From contig JAISUN010000067.1 of the NCBI GenBank assembly GCA_031272085.1, positions 1 through 37,576 of the forward strand: 37,576 nt of DNA, given 5' to 3'. Positions within the stretch are counted from its first letter, which is position 1, and each line of letters begins with the position of its first letter. Positions 9,707 to 18,462 of this stretch are shown here, in pieces. The notes below the pieces were generated by a model. That model saw nothing but the letters and a program-made list of their open reading frames with translations, did no database searches and was not told where the DNA came from. Source of the DNA: Dysgonamonadaceae bacterium (GTDB lineage Bacteria > Bacteroidota > Bacteroidia > Bacteroidales > Azobacteroidaceae). The position numbers were made by a program, and so were the translations under genes.

Positions 9707-11164
9707 ATGTCAGAAAACAACGATATAATCAGCGAAGTAACCGGCAAAGACTACGAATACGGCTTCTCGACCGATATTCATACCGAACTCGCGCCAAAAG
9801 GCCTTAACGAAGACGTTATCCGCCTGATTTCGAGCCGCAAAAACGAACCTGAATGGCTGCTCGAATTTCGACTAAAAGCATTCCGGCACTGGCAAACATT
9901 GGAAATGCCCGACTGGGCGCACCTGAATATTCCGCCCATTGATTATCAGGATATTATCTATTATGCCGCGCCAAAAACAGCCTCCTCCGCCCCCCGAAAA
10001 GAGGGCGAAGCCGCAGAAATCGACCCCGAAATTGAAAAAACTTTCGACAAACTCGGAATCCCGCTCAACGAGCGCAAAGCAATAGCAGGAATGGCCGTCG
10101 ATGCCGTAATGGACAGCGTTTCGGTAAAAACGACCTTCAAAGCCGACCTCGCGGCAAAAGGAATTATTTTCTGCTCGTTCGGCGAAGCGGTTCAGGAACA
10201 TCCCGATTTAGTCAAAAAATACCTTGGAAGCGTTGTTCCATACAGCGACAACTATTTTGCAGCCCTCAATTCGGCGGTTTTCAGCGACGGCTCGTTCGCT
10301 TTTATCCCCAAGGGCGTGCGCTGCCCCCGCGAACTTTCGACCTATTTCCGTATCAATGCAATGAAAACCGGACAGTTTGAACGCACCCTGCTCGTGGCCG
10401 AGGAAAACGCTTACGTCAGTTACCTTGAAGGCTGCACGGCCCCGATGCGCGACGAAAACCAACTCCACGCCGCAATAGTGGAAATAGTGGCTCTGGCGCA
10501 CGCCGAGGTCAAATATTCCACCGTCCAGAACTGGTATCCGGGCGACAAGGAAGGCCGTGGCGGAATCTATAATTTCGTTACCAAACGCGGAATCTGCAAG
10601 GGCGAAGGCGCAAAAATCTCGTGGACGCAGGTCGAAACAGGCTCGGCTATCACGTGGAAATATCCATCGTGTATCCTGCTTGGCGACAACTCTTCCGGCG
10701 AATTTTACTCCGTTGCCGTAACCAACAATTTCCAGCAGGCCGACACAGGAACAAAAATGCTCCATATCGGTAAAAATACACGCAGCATAATCGTTTCAAA
10801 AGGCATATCGGCAGGCCGCAGCCAGAACAGTTACCGCGGCCTCGTCCGCGTGAACAAAGGCGCCGAAAACGCCCGCAACCACTCGCAGTGCGACAGCCTC
10901 CTGCTCGGCGACAGATGCGGAGCGCATACATTTCCATACATGGATATTCAAAACGAAACAGCGGTGGTGGAACACGAGGCCACGACCTCGAAAATCAACG
11001 AAGACCAACTGTTTTACTGCAACCAGCGCGGCATCTCGACCGAAGAAGCCGTCAGCCTGATAGTGAACGGTTACGCCAAGGAAGTGCTGAACAAACTCCC
11101 CATGGAATTTGCGGTAGAGGCGCAGAAATTGCTGCAAGTCAGCCTTGAAGGGAGCGTGGGGTAG
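9707..11164 (+). CDS. sufB: Fe-S cluster assembly scaffold SufB
   Basis: The start at the ATG of 9707 is preferred to the longer frame from 9656, which would overlap cvpA and adds residues unlike the family. The resulting 485 residues match SufB in length and in characteristic segments: [12 protein letters not shown] near the N-terminus, [46 protein letters not shown], and the C-terminal [14 protein letters not shown] and [20 protein letters not shown] of the SufB/SufD beta-helix. SufB is the scaffold on which Fe-S clusters are built in the SufBC2D complex, taking sulfur from SufS/SufE. Its partners sufC and sufD would be expected next, but the next gene is on the other strand with a 3-base gap, so sufB is the last gene here. 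Confidence 0.95.
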   Translation: MSENNDIISEVTGKDYEYGFSTDIHTELAPKGLNEDVIRLISSRKNEPEWLLEFRLKAFRHWQTLEMPDWAHLNIPPIDYQDIIYYAAPKTASSAPRKEGEAAEIDPEIEKTFDKLGIPLNERKAIAGMAVDAVMDSVSVKTTFKADLAAKGIIFCSFGEAVQEHPDLVKKYLGSVVPYSDNYFAALNSAVFSDGSFAFIPKGVRCPRELSTYFRINAMKTGQFERTLLVAEENAYVSYLEGCTAPMRDENQLHAAIVEIVALAHAEVKYSTVQNWYPGDKEGRGGIYNFVTKRGICKGEGAKISWTQVETGSAITWKYPSCILLGDNSSGEFYSVAVTNNFQQADTGTKMLHIGKNTRSIIVSKGISAGRSQNSYRGLVRVNKGAENARNHSQCDSLLLGDRCGAHTFPYMDIQNETAVVEHEATTSKINEDQLFYCNQRGISTEEAVSLIVNGYAKEVLNKLPMEFAVEAQKLLQVSLEGSVG

Positions 11165-11167
11165 AAA

Positions 11168-12214
11168 TTACCTCACCGTAACCATAGTAGCCCCAAATCC
11201 ATACTCGCGGAACGAGGCGTCCTGTACCGGACAGTTGCGGTATTTGCGTTTCAGTTCGTCGAGCAGGGCGCTTTTCAGGACGCCCTCGCCCTTGCCGTGA
11301 ATGAAAACTATTTTTTGTCCTTTTTTGCCGCGGTTTTCTTCCATTGTTTTGCGGAAAACGTCTAATTGATAGTTGATTATCTCGGCGTTGCCCATCCCTT
11401 TTGTTGTGTCGAGCAACTGGTTGATATGCAAATCAACTTCTATTATTTGCGGCGTTTTGTCCGCTTTTGCGGGCGTTTTTTTGTGCGGAAAATCGTATTT
11501 GGCTTTTTGCGTCATCGCTTCTTGGAGGTCGGTGGCCGAAATCAGCATTTCCCTCTCCGGAACGTCGTTTACCACGACAGGATAAATCAGGGCATCGTCT
11601 TCAAAAAACTCGTTTTCGCGGAAACAATGCAGTTTGTAAAATTTCACCCCGTCGATGCGCAATTCTACGCTATATGCGTTTTTCAGGCTGTACGGTTTAT
11701 CTTTTTTGAAGGCGACGAACTGAACGCAAACTTTTTCGAGTTCGTTAATCTGTTCTCGGCCAAATTCTTCGATAAAAAGGCGGGTATTCGGCTCGACAGT
11801 TTCGATATGGCGGCTAATCCACGCATTATTTTGTCGGCTCATATAGTTGAAAAACAAGAAATAATTGCTGTTGTTTACCAAGTAAGCCTCGTAGTTGCAT
11901 TTACCTAACTGCTTGACGTCGAGCGGCAAATAGGCAAGATAGACGTTCAGGCGGTCGCCGCCCGCCACTTCTTCTATTTCGTATTTTGGTTCTTCGGCCG
12001 GCTTTTCGGTTTTCGGTTCAGGATGGTAAGGCTCTGCTTCTGTGATAGTTGCAGCCTTTTTGCCGTCCGATTCTATCACTATGCACTCGCGGATAAGGGC
12101 GGGAGTTTCAAACCCGTCTTCCTCTTCCACCCAAACTATGTCTTTATTTTTGAAGCGCTTAACTATTCCGCCGCCGACGGCGTTCAGGAAGCGCACACGG
12201 TCTCCAATTTTCAT
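11168..12214 (-). CDS. DUF2027 / Smr-domain protein
   Basis: The 348-residue protein starts with a small beta-rich module (MKIGDRVRFLNAVGGGIVKRF) typical of DUF2027, followed by a Pro/Glu/Lys-rich linker at about 70-90 and a central beta-sandwich-like region. The last 90 residues are an Smr domain: VDLHINQLL matches the LDLHG-like motif and FIHGKGEGVLKSALLDELKR carries the HGKG motif of Smr nucleases, ending in FGATMVTV. Smr domains occur in MutS2 and in stand-alone nucleases acting on DNA or on mRNA of stalled ribosomes. This architecture is widespread in Bacteroidetes; its substrate is not known to me. It converges on sufB with only 3 bases between the two stop codons. Confidence 0.88.
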   Translation of the reverse strand: MKIGDRVRFLNAVGGGIVKRFKNKDIVWVEEEDGFETPALIRECIVIESDGKKAATITEAEPYHPEPKTEKPAEEPKYEIEEVAGGDRLNVYLAYLPLDVKQLGKCNYEAYLVNNSNYFLFFNYMSRQNNAWISRHIETVEPNTRLFIEEFGREQINELEKVCVQFVAFKKDKPYSLKNAYSVELRIDGVKFYKLHCFRENEFFEDDALIYPVVVNDVPEREMLISATDLQEAMTQKAKYDFPHKKTPAKADKTPQIIEVDLHINQLLDTTKGMGNAEIINYQLDVFRKTMEENRGKKGQKIVFIHGKGEGVLKSALLDELKRKYRNCPVQDASFREYGFGATMVTVR

Positions 12215-12233
12215 AAAAATAATTTTTAATGTA

Positions 12234-12241
12234 CAAAGTTA
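12234..12241 (-). promoter_or_regulatory. Probable -7 box of the Smr-domain gene
   Basis: Read on the minus strand this is TAACTTTG, a match to TAnnTTTG, 20 bases before the start codon at 12214. No convincing -33 TTTG is present at the normal distance. Confidence 0.45.
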
Positions 12242-12308
12242 CGGAAAAATGCCGAATTTGTATATCTTTTTTGCCGAAATTTTGTCCCGGCCTTTCGTTT
12301 TATTCCAC

Positions 12309-12316
12309 TAATTTTG
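12309..12316 (+). promoter_or_regulatory. Possible -7 box of the PUL operon
   Basis: TAATTTTG matches TAnnTTTG and lies 34 bases before the first gene of the PUL. The nearest TTTG (12281-12284) is 24 bases upstream, longer than the usual 19-21, which would suit a promoter that needs an activator such as the hybrid regulator encoded downstream. Confidence 0.4.
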
Positions 12317-12350
12317 CATAAATTTATTTTGTTTAACTTAAATTAATTTT

Positions 12351-13778
12351 ATGATGAAAAACAATTTTCTTATTTTTGGAATCCTGATGTTTGCCCTCTT
12401 TTCGTGCGATAAGGATGATTCCGGAATTAACGACAGTCAAGCCCCGGATATCCAACTTTCGGCAGCAGAGACGTTTTCCGAACCCGGACGCGAATTTCAC
12501 ATCACGGGAACGGTTACGGACAACGAGGGAATCGCATCAATTAACCTGCTGAACGCAGACTGGTATTTGGACAAAACTATTGTTTTCCGCGATACCATTG
12601 TGAAAAACTACGCTCTTGATTACAAGTTCAAGGCTCCGGCCGGCGCAAGTACGGCTTCAAATTACACAATCAAGGTTACTGTTACCGATGTGGGCGGAAA
12701 CGTGAAAACCGTTGACCTGCAAGTGAATCTGAACGGCGACTTTACCGCGCCCGTGTTTACCGCTTCGCCCGACGTGGCAATTACGGTGCTGATTAAGGAT
12801 GAAACCCGCCTGAATCTGCGTTTCACGGTAGAAGACGACAAGGCGCTTGACTACATCGACGTCTCAATTCCTGAAATTTCCTACACAACCCGCATTGATG
12901 CGCAGGGGAGCAAGGTTGTCGATTTCAGCGAGCCAATAGTTTTGCCTTCGACGGCGGCTACTTACAATCTGACTATCAAGGCGGTGGATAAATTCAACTG
13001 GACAACCGAGCGCCAGAGCGTTATTTCGGTGTCGAATATGCCCGATTTTCAGAAAATGTATCTTGTTGATGTGAAAGAATCGGCCAAACTCAACAGCGAT
13101 GTTTTCGGAATCCCGATGCTGATTGACCGGACGGCGGCTTACACCTACCGTGCGCGTTATTACAACGAAACGGCCAATACCGAAATCCGCTTCGTGCCGC
13201 AGAAAACCGACTTTTCGCCTATCTGTTTCGGCATCGACCCCGACGACAACTCAATTTTGACCGACGAACCCGACCGTTCGCAGGCCATCGTGTTGCCGGA
13301 AGCGAAGAAATATTACGAAATCACGTTCAATATTATGTCGGGCGAATATGCTTTCCATACTTACGTCCCGACCGATGAGCCGGTAAAAATCGGCAGTTCA
13401 ATGTATCTCGACCCGACTCGGCCGGGCGAAGGCTCTATCCCTCTGGAAATAGGGCTTGTAGGCGGCGGATTGCCCGGAGCGGGAGATTGGAGTCCGGCCG
13501 AACCGCTGATGCTGACGCAAGATGCAGACAATCCGTATCTTTTCAAGGCGGAAATGAATTTAGAAGCCGGAGCGACGCTTGATTTCATCATTCAGACCAA
13601 GCACTCGTGGGGCTGGTGGCCGGAACCGTTCTGGCGCTGGGATAATGGAACCGACCCGGAATACAACGTATCGAACGGCGGCGAAAATCCGGGAAAATGG
13701 GCGATTAAAACTGCCGGAAAATATGTTTTCAAGTTCGATTCGCACCTGTTGCGTTCAAGATTTTATCCTGCAAATTAA
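12351..13778 (+). CDS. SusE/SusF-like surface glycan-binding lipoprotein
   Basis: The product of 475 residues (474 if the second ATG at 12354 is used) has a lipoprotein signal ending in ALFSC. Two Ig-like domains follow (about 30-125, with ITGTVTDNEGIASINL and YTIKVTVTDVGGNVKTVDL, and about 130-225, with LRFTVEDDKALDYIDVSIPE), then a middle domain, and a C-terminal SusE/SusF-like binding module (about 350-475) with LVGGGLPGAGDWSP, many exposed Trp residues in HSWGWWPEPFWRW, and GKYVFKFD. Such proteins sit on the cell surface and hold the glycan for the SusC/SusD importer. It lies first in the operon, 12 bases before susC, whereas the more familiar order puts this class after susD. The ligand cannot be read from sequence; the neighbouring enzymes suggest a beta-galactan. 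Confidence 0.75.
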   Translation: MMKNNFLIFGILMFALFSCDKDDSGINDSQAPDIQLSAAETFSEPGREFHITGTVTDNEGIASINLLNADWYLDKTIVFRDTIVKNYALDYKFKAPAGASTASNYTIKVTVTDVGGNVKTVDLQVNLNGDFTAPVFTASPDVAITVLIKDETRLNLRFTVEDDKALDYIDVSIPEISYTTRIDAQGSKVVDFSEPIVLPSTAATYNLTIKAVDKFNWTTERQSVISVSNMPDFQKMYLVDVKESAKLNSDVFGIPMLIDRTAAYTYRARYYNETANTEIRFVPQKTDFSPICFGIDPDDNSILTDEPDRSQAIVLPEAKKYYEITFNIMSGEYAFHTYVPTDEPVKIGSSMYLDPTRPGEGSIPLEIGLVGGGLPGAGDWSPAEPLMLTQDADNPYLFKAEMNLEAGATLDFIIQTKHSWGWWPEPFWRWDNGTDPEYNVSNGGENPGKWAIKTAGKYVFKFDSHLLRSRFYPAN

Positions 13779-13790
13779 AAATTTATTGTT

Positions 13791-16700
13791 ATGAAAAAAT
13801 ATTTAATTCTTATATTATTGACTGTCATTTCGTTAGCAGTCAATGCCCAACAGAAATCCGTAAGCGGAAGGGTAATTTCGGCTGAAAACAGCGAACCTTT
13901 GGCGGGCGTTTCGGTAGTGATAAAAAATAATCCTTCCGTAGGAACAAGCACCGATTTGTCTGGAAATTTCAGGATTAGCGCGTCGCCGGCTGACGTTCTG
14001 CTGTTCTCGTATCTCGGCTACTCGACAAAGGAACAGGCAGTCGGCGCTCAAACGGTGTTCGACATAGTTCTGGAAAGCGATTTGAAGTCGCTCGACGAGA
14101 TAGTTGTAGTAGGGTACGGCGTTGCGAAAAAGAGCGATTTGACGAGTTCGATTTCCAGCATAAAAGGCGATGCTTTGAGCAGTATGACCGTTGGAAATGT
14201 TACCCAGTCATTGCAGGGCAAAGTGGCCGGAGTTCAGGTAGTTGCCGGAAGCGGCGCCCCGGGTTCCACGCCCAAAGTGCTGATTCGCGGTTTTTCGAGT
14301 TTGAATTTGAGTACCGACCCGCTTTACGTGGTTGACGGAGTACCGATGGGAACTAATGTTAATTTCCTGAATCCAAATGAAATAGAAAGTATGGAAGTTT
14401 TGAAGGATGCTTCGGCAAGCGCAATTTACGGAAGTTTGGCCTCAAACGGCGTGATAATGGTAACAACCAAGCGCGGAATTGAGGGAAAACCCGTTTTCAA
14501 TGCCGAATTGACCTACGGAATCCAGACTATGAAATCGCCTTACCAAATGACTAATGCGCAGAATTATGTTAAATATATGAATTCCGCTTTCGTAAATGGC
14601 GGCCTGACCGAACTGTTCAATGCTTCGGAATACGCATCCGCGCCGACTACCGACTGGTGGGGAAATACCGTAAACTCGTCTTCGCCCCAGATGAACGCCG
14701 GAATCAGCGTTCAGGGCGGAAGTCAGGCTTACCGCTACGCGGCAAGCGTAAACTGGTATCAACAGGACGATTTCTATAAAAACGGCGGCGACGGCTGGAA
14801 AAAATTTACCGCCCGAATAAGTACCGATTTCAAGTTCTCGAAATACGTTTCGGCAGGATTGATGTTCAATCCGAGGCGGGAAACATGGGGGTCGCCCTCA
14901 AATTGGCAGGACGCGCTCCGAATCGACCCGCTGACGCCTATTTACAAGCCCGAAAGCGAACTTACCGGCGACGAAAACGAATACAGCATCTACGGACGTT
15001 CCGATTTGAGTTACGTTTGGAATCCTGTTGCGGCCGACAAACGGTTTTACAATAAGTCAGGCTACTACGCTCTGGGCGGGAATGCCTATCTTGACATAAA
15101 TCCTGTTGCAGAACTGACTTTCAGAACGCTGATTGGATACGACATTAAGGCGCAGGAAGGCGACGTTTTCGAACCCGACTTTTCGATAGACGCCGCTCAC
15201 GAATATCAGGAACTGAACAAGGTTTCGCGAAATCAGGATATTTATACTTCCTATTCTTGGCAAAACACGCTCACATGGCTCAAATCCTTCGGGCGGAACA
15301 ACCTTACCGCTATGCTCGGTATGACAATGGACAGGAGCATATCGAAAACTTTGAGCGGTTCGAGCCAGAAACTGCCGAACAACAGCGAAATCCTGCGCGA
15401 AATAGACGCCGGAACGATGAATCCGCAAGTTAGCGGAACTCTCGCTACTTCGTCGCTGCTTTCTTACTTCGGACGTGCGGCCTACAATTTCGACCGCCGT
15501 TATTACCTGACTGCAACCTACCGCCGCGACGGTTCCTCGAAATTTATGGCCAATAACAAATGGGCGGTTTTCCCATCGGCTTCGGCGGCTTGGCAAATTA
15601 CAAACGAAGATTTTATGAAAAATCAGGACGTGTTCAGTTCATTGCGTTTACGCGCAGGCTGGGGCCGCGTCGGAAATCAGAATTTGCCTTCGGGAGTTTA
15701 TGAATCGCTCATCGGCCAAAGTTATTACGCCGCCCCCTCGAATCAGTATGTAAATACCACATACATAAGCACTTTGAAGAACGAAGACATAAAATGGGAA
15801 ACGGTTGAAGACATAAATCTCGGTCTGGATTTCGCCCTTTGGAACAACCGTTTCAGCGGCTCGGTGGAGTATTACGTGAAAAATACCCGCGATATGCTTT
15901 TCCAGAAGCCATTCCCGTATTACAGCGGATTTCCGAGCGACGCCCTGATTTGGGCAAACGTCGGCTCGATGCAGTCCAAAGGCTTTGAATTTCTGCTCAA
16001 TTACCGGAACAGCGCCGGAAAGTTCAATTACGATATTTCGCTGACTTTCACAACGTTCGACGTAACGACTACCGAACTTGCCGACGGCGCGAAAATCGTT
16101 TACGGCAACAGCGAAAAAACAAAAACCGTAGAAGGCGACGAACCGGCTTATTACTACGGCTACGTGGCCGACGGGATTTTCCAGAATCAAACCGAAATAA
16201 ACGCCCACACATGCGAACACGGCAATTTTCTGCAACCCAAAGCGCGTCCGGGCGACATCCGCTTCCTTGATATTAACGGCGACGGTGTTCTCGACGGCAA
16301 CGACCGCACCAAAATCGGCTCCCCATGGGCGGATTTCACTGCCGGATTGAATATCAGTCTTTCGTATTCGGGAGTTGATTTGTTAGCCAATTTTTACGCA
16401 AGTTATGGCAACGACCTCGTGAACGGAGTGAAAAACGAACTCCACAACGGAACTACCGGTCAGGGACTTGTGGCCGACATCAACGAAATAGCGTGGCACG
16501 GCGAGGGAACGTCGAACGATATTCCCATTCTCTCGCGGGTGGACAACAACGAGAATTACATCAAATTTTCATCTTTTTATGTTGAAGACGGCTCATTTTT
16601 GAGGCTCAAAAACCTGCAACTCGGCTACACGTTGCCCAAAAAGGCTCTGGCTCCGCTTGGAGTGCAGAAATTGAGATTGTATGTTGCGGCGCAGAATCTG

Positions 16701-16826
16701 CTCACACTGACTAAATTTCAGGGTATAGAGCCGGAAGTTGCGGGCGATATTTTGAGTTTCGGTTTTTCGGGATGGAATTATCCGGTTCAGAAAACTTTCC
16801 TCGCCGGAATAAACTTAACATTTTAA
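13791..16826 (+). CDS. SusC-type TonB-dependent outer-membrane transporter
   Basis: The 1011-residue protein has a signal peptide ending in AVNAQ, a carboxypeptidase-D-like regulatory domain (about 23-105, VSGRVISAENSEPLAGVSVVIK), a TonB box region with DEIVVVGYG at about 102-110, and a plug domain with the family signature PLYVVDGVPM and EVLKDASASAIYG. The rest is a 22-stranded-type barrel ending in FLAGINLTF. It imports oligosaccharides across the outer membrane using TonB energy with SusD as the lid. The gap to susD is 13 bases. Length, the VVGYG segment and the paired SusD make the family certain; the substrate specificity is inferred only from the adjacent GH30 and GH2 enzymes. Confidence 0.95.
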   Translation: MKKYLILILLTVISLAVNAQQKSVSGRVISAENSEPLAGVSVVIKNNPSVGTSTDLSGNFRISASPADVLLFSYLGYSTKEQAVGAQTVFDIVLESDLKSLDEIVVVGYGVAKKSDLTSSISSIKGDALSSMTVGNVTQSLQGKVAGVQVVAGSGAPGSTPKVLIRGFSSLNLSTDPLYVVDGVPMGTNVNFLNPNEIESMEVLKDASASAIYGSLASNGVIMVTTKRGIEGKPVFNAELTYGIQTMKSPYQMTNAQNYVKYMNSAFVNGGLTELFNASEYASAPTTDWWGNTVNSSSPQMNAGISVQGGSQAYRYAASVNWYQQDDFYKNGGDGWKKFTARISTDFKFSKYVSAGLMFNPRRETWGSPSNWQDALRIDPLTPIYKPESELTGDENEYSIYGRSDLSYVWNPVAADKRFYNKSGYYALGGNAYLDINPVAELTFRTLIGYDIKAQEGDVFEPDFSIDAAHEYQELNKVSRNQDIYTSYSWQNTLTWLKSFGRNNLTAMLGMTMDRSISKTLSGSSQKLPNNSEILREIDAGTMNPQVSGTLATSSLLSYFGRAAYNFDRRYYLTATYRRDGSSKFMANNKWAVFPSASAAWQITNEDFMKNQDVFSSLRLRAGWGRVGNQNLPSGVYESLIGQSYYAAPSNQYVNTTYISTLKNEDIKWETVEDINLGLDFALWNNRFSGSVEYYVKNTRDMLFQKPFPYYSGFPSDALIWANVGSMQSKGFEFLLNYRNSAGKFNYDISLTFTTFDVTTTELADGAKIVYGNSEKTKTVEGDEPAYYYGYVADGIFQNQTEINAHTCEHGNFLQPKARPGDIRFLDINGDGVLDGNDRTKIGSPWADFTAGLNISLSYSGVDLLANFYASYGNDLVNGVKNELHNGTTGQGLVADINEIAWHGEGTSNDIPILSRVDNNENYIKFSSFYVEDGSFLRLKNLQLGYTLPKKALAPLGVQKLRLYVAAQNLLTLTKFQGIEPEVAGDILSFGFSGWNYPVQKTFLAGINLTF

Positions 16827-16839
16827 AAATTAAGGAATT

Positions 16840-18456
16840 ATGAAAAAAATAATATCAATTTGTTTCGTCCTTTCACTGTTTTTGGTTTCTTGCAGCGATT
16901 TTATCGAAAATCCTCAACGCGGAAAACAGACCTTGGACAATTATTTCCAGACGGAAGAAGAATGTCAGAACTTTGTAAATGGCCTCTACGCCCGCCTTGT
17001 AACTCACGACGACTGGTGGCAACTGCTCGGCCCGCGCCTGGTAAACGAAGCGGCGACCGACGATGCGTGGATGGGCAATACCCAGCAAAGCACCTCGGAT
17101 TATTATCCGGCTGCGCATTACGCGATGACGCCTACATTGATGGGAAGTATCGGCAATATTTACGTCAAAAGGTATGAAAATATCACGAACTGCAACTACG
17201 CTATCAGCGGAATCGCAAATTCGCCCATCGATGCGGCTAAAATTGCGACTTTGGTTGCGCAGGCCAAGTTTTGCCGCGCGATGAATTATTACGAACTCGT
17301 AAATAATTTTGGCGGCGTACCCATTGTAACAGAGCCGATTGCAACCAACGCTATGGACAAAGAACGCTCTACCTCCGACGAAGTTTACGCCCAGATAATC
17401 AGCGATTTGAAAGATGCTTCGGGAGCGCTTTCCTATCAAACTGCGGCCGAGGCCGCCGGTCAGGCTACAAAAGGCGCGGCGCAGGCTCTTTTGGCCCGCG
17501 TTTGCCTGTTTTCGGGCGATTATCAGAGCGCTTACAACTATGCCGATTCGGTCATAAAATGCGGGAAATACGCTTTGGAACCCGATTTCATCAATATTTG
17601 GAGCGTTTATAACCACAACGGCGTGGAATCTATTTTCGAGATTCAGTCTTCCGATTTGAGCGACAAGAGTTTGGGCGCACAAATCAGCACTCTTGCGGGC
17701 GCCCGCGGCGAAAAAGCCGACAAGTTTCCAAGCGGCGATTCCAAGGATGTGATGGACGGCTGGGGTTGGTGTATGCCGACTTCCGACCTCGAAAACTGCT
17801 ACCTTTCGGAAGACGACGAAATCCGCCGCAGAAGTACTATTACCCGCTATCTTGACCCGGTTTACGGCGACGAAGTTAATAATCCGGCTTACTATTTCAG
17901 TCCCGACGCCAACAAGTCGATGCGCGTTATCCGAAAATATTATATTCCGGTGGCAATGCGCCGCACGCTTACCGACAAGCGGATGAACGCCCCGCTTGAT
18001 ATTCCGTTGCTGCGCTTGGCTGAAATGTACCTGACCCGCGCAGAATCGGCGTATTACCTGAATAATACAAGCCAAGCAACAGCCGATTTGAATATTGTAC
18101 GCGACCGCGTTTTTCTGGCTCCGAAAAACGGACTTTCAGGCAACACCCTGCTCTACGCAATCTGGAAAGAACGCCGTATGGAACTCGCTTTCGAGGGATT
18201 ACGCCTTTACGACATCCGCCGCGAGATAGACCCCGCTACCGGCAAACCGGTTATTGACGGGCTGTTCGGCGAAAACGGCAGTTTTGTGAAATACAATACA
18301 CAGACAAGTACTGACGAGTATGAACTTACCAATACGATGGAACGTCAGGACAAGGGGATAATGTACGAGTCGCCGAAACATCGCCTCTGGCCGATTCCGC
18401 AAGCCGAAATCGACCGCAGCATGGGAGTGGTTAAGCAGAATCCGGGCTATAATTAG
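16840..18456 (+). CDS. SusD-like nutrient-binding lipoprotein (RagB/SusD family)
   Basis: The 538-residue protein starts with a lipoprotein signal whose lipobox is LVSC with Cys at residue 18. The N-terminal SusD segment (DNYFQTEEECQNFVNGLYARL) and the TPR-like helices with AQAKFCRAMNYYELVNNFGGVPIV and GAAQALLARVCLFSGDYQSAYNYADSVI are typical. The C-terminal part contains IPLLRLAEMYLTRAESAYY, the ELAFEGLRLYDIRR segment and ends with the HRLWPIPQAEIDRS motif of the family. It is the surface lid and glycan-binding partner of the SusC protein encoded directly upstream. The start of the GH30 gene is 6 bases downstream, so the genes are surely one operon. Confidence 0.95.
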   Translation: MKKIISICFVLSLFLVSCSDFIENPQRGKQTLDNYFQTEEECQNFVNGLYARLVTHDDWWQLLGPRLVNEAATDDAWMGNTQQSTSDYYPAAHYAMTPTLMGSIGNIYVKRYENITNCNYAISGIANSPIDAAKIATLVAQAKFCRAMNYYELVNNFGGVPIVTEPIATNAMDKERSTSDEVYAQIISDLKDASGALSYQTAAEAAGQATKGAAQALLARVCLFSGDYQSAYNYADSVIKCGKYALEPDFINIWSVYNHNGVESIFEIQSSDLSDKSLGAQISTLAGARGEKADKFPSGDSKDVMDGWGWCMPTSDLENCYLSEDDEIRRRSTITRYLDPVYGDEVNNPAYYFSPDANKSMRVIRKYYIPVAMRRTLTDKRMNAPLDIPLLRLAEMYLTRAESAYYLNNTSQATADLNIVRDRVFLAPKNGLSGNTLLYAIWKERRMELAFEGLRLYDIRREIDPATGKPVIDGLFGENGSFVKYNTQTSTDEYELTNTMERQDKGIMYESPKHRLWPIPQAEIDRSMGVVKQNPGYN

Positions 18457-18462
18457 GAGATT

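Noticed and set aside
16873-18075. A 400-residue minus-strand frame inside susD
   Set aside because: It is antisense to a clear SusD gene and shows no protein family pattern or start signals.
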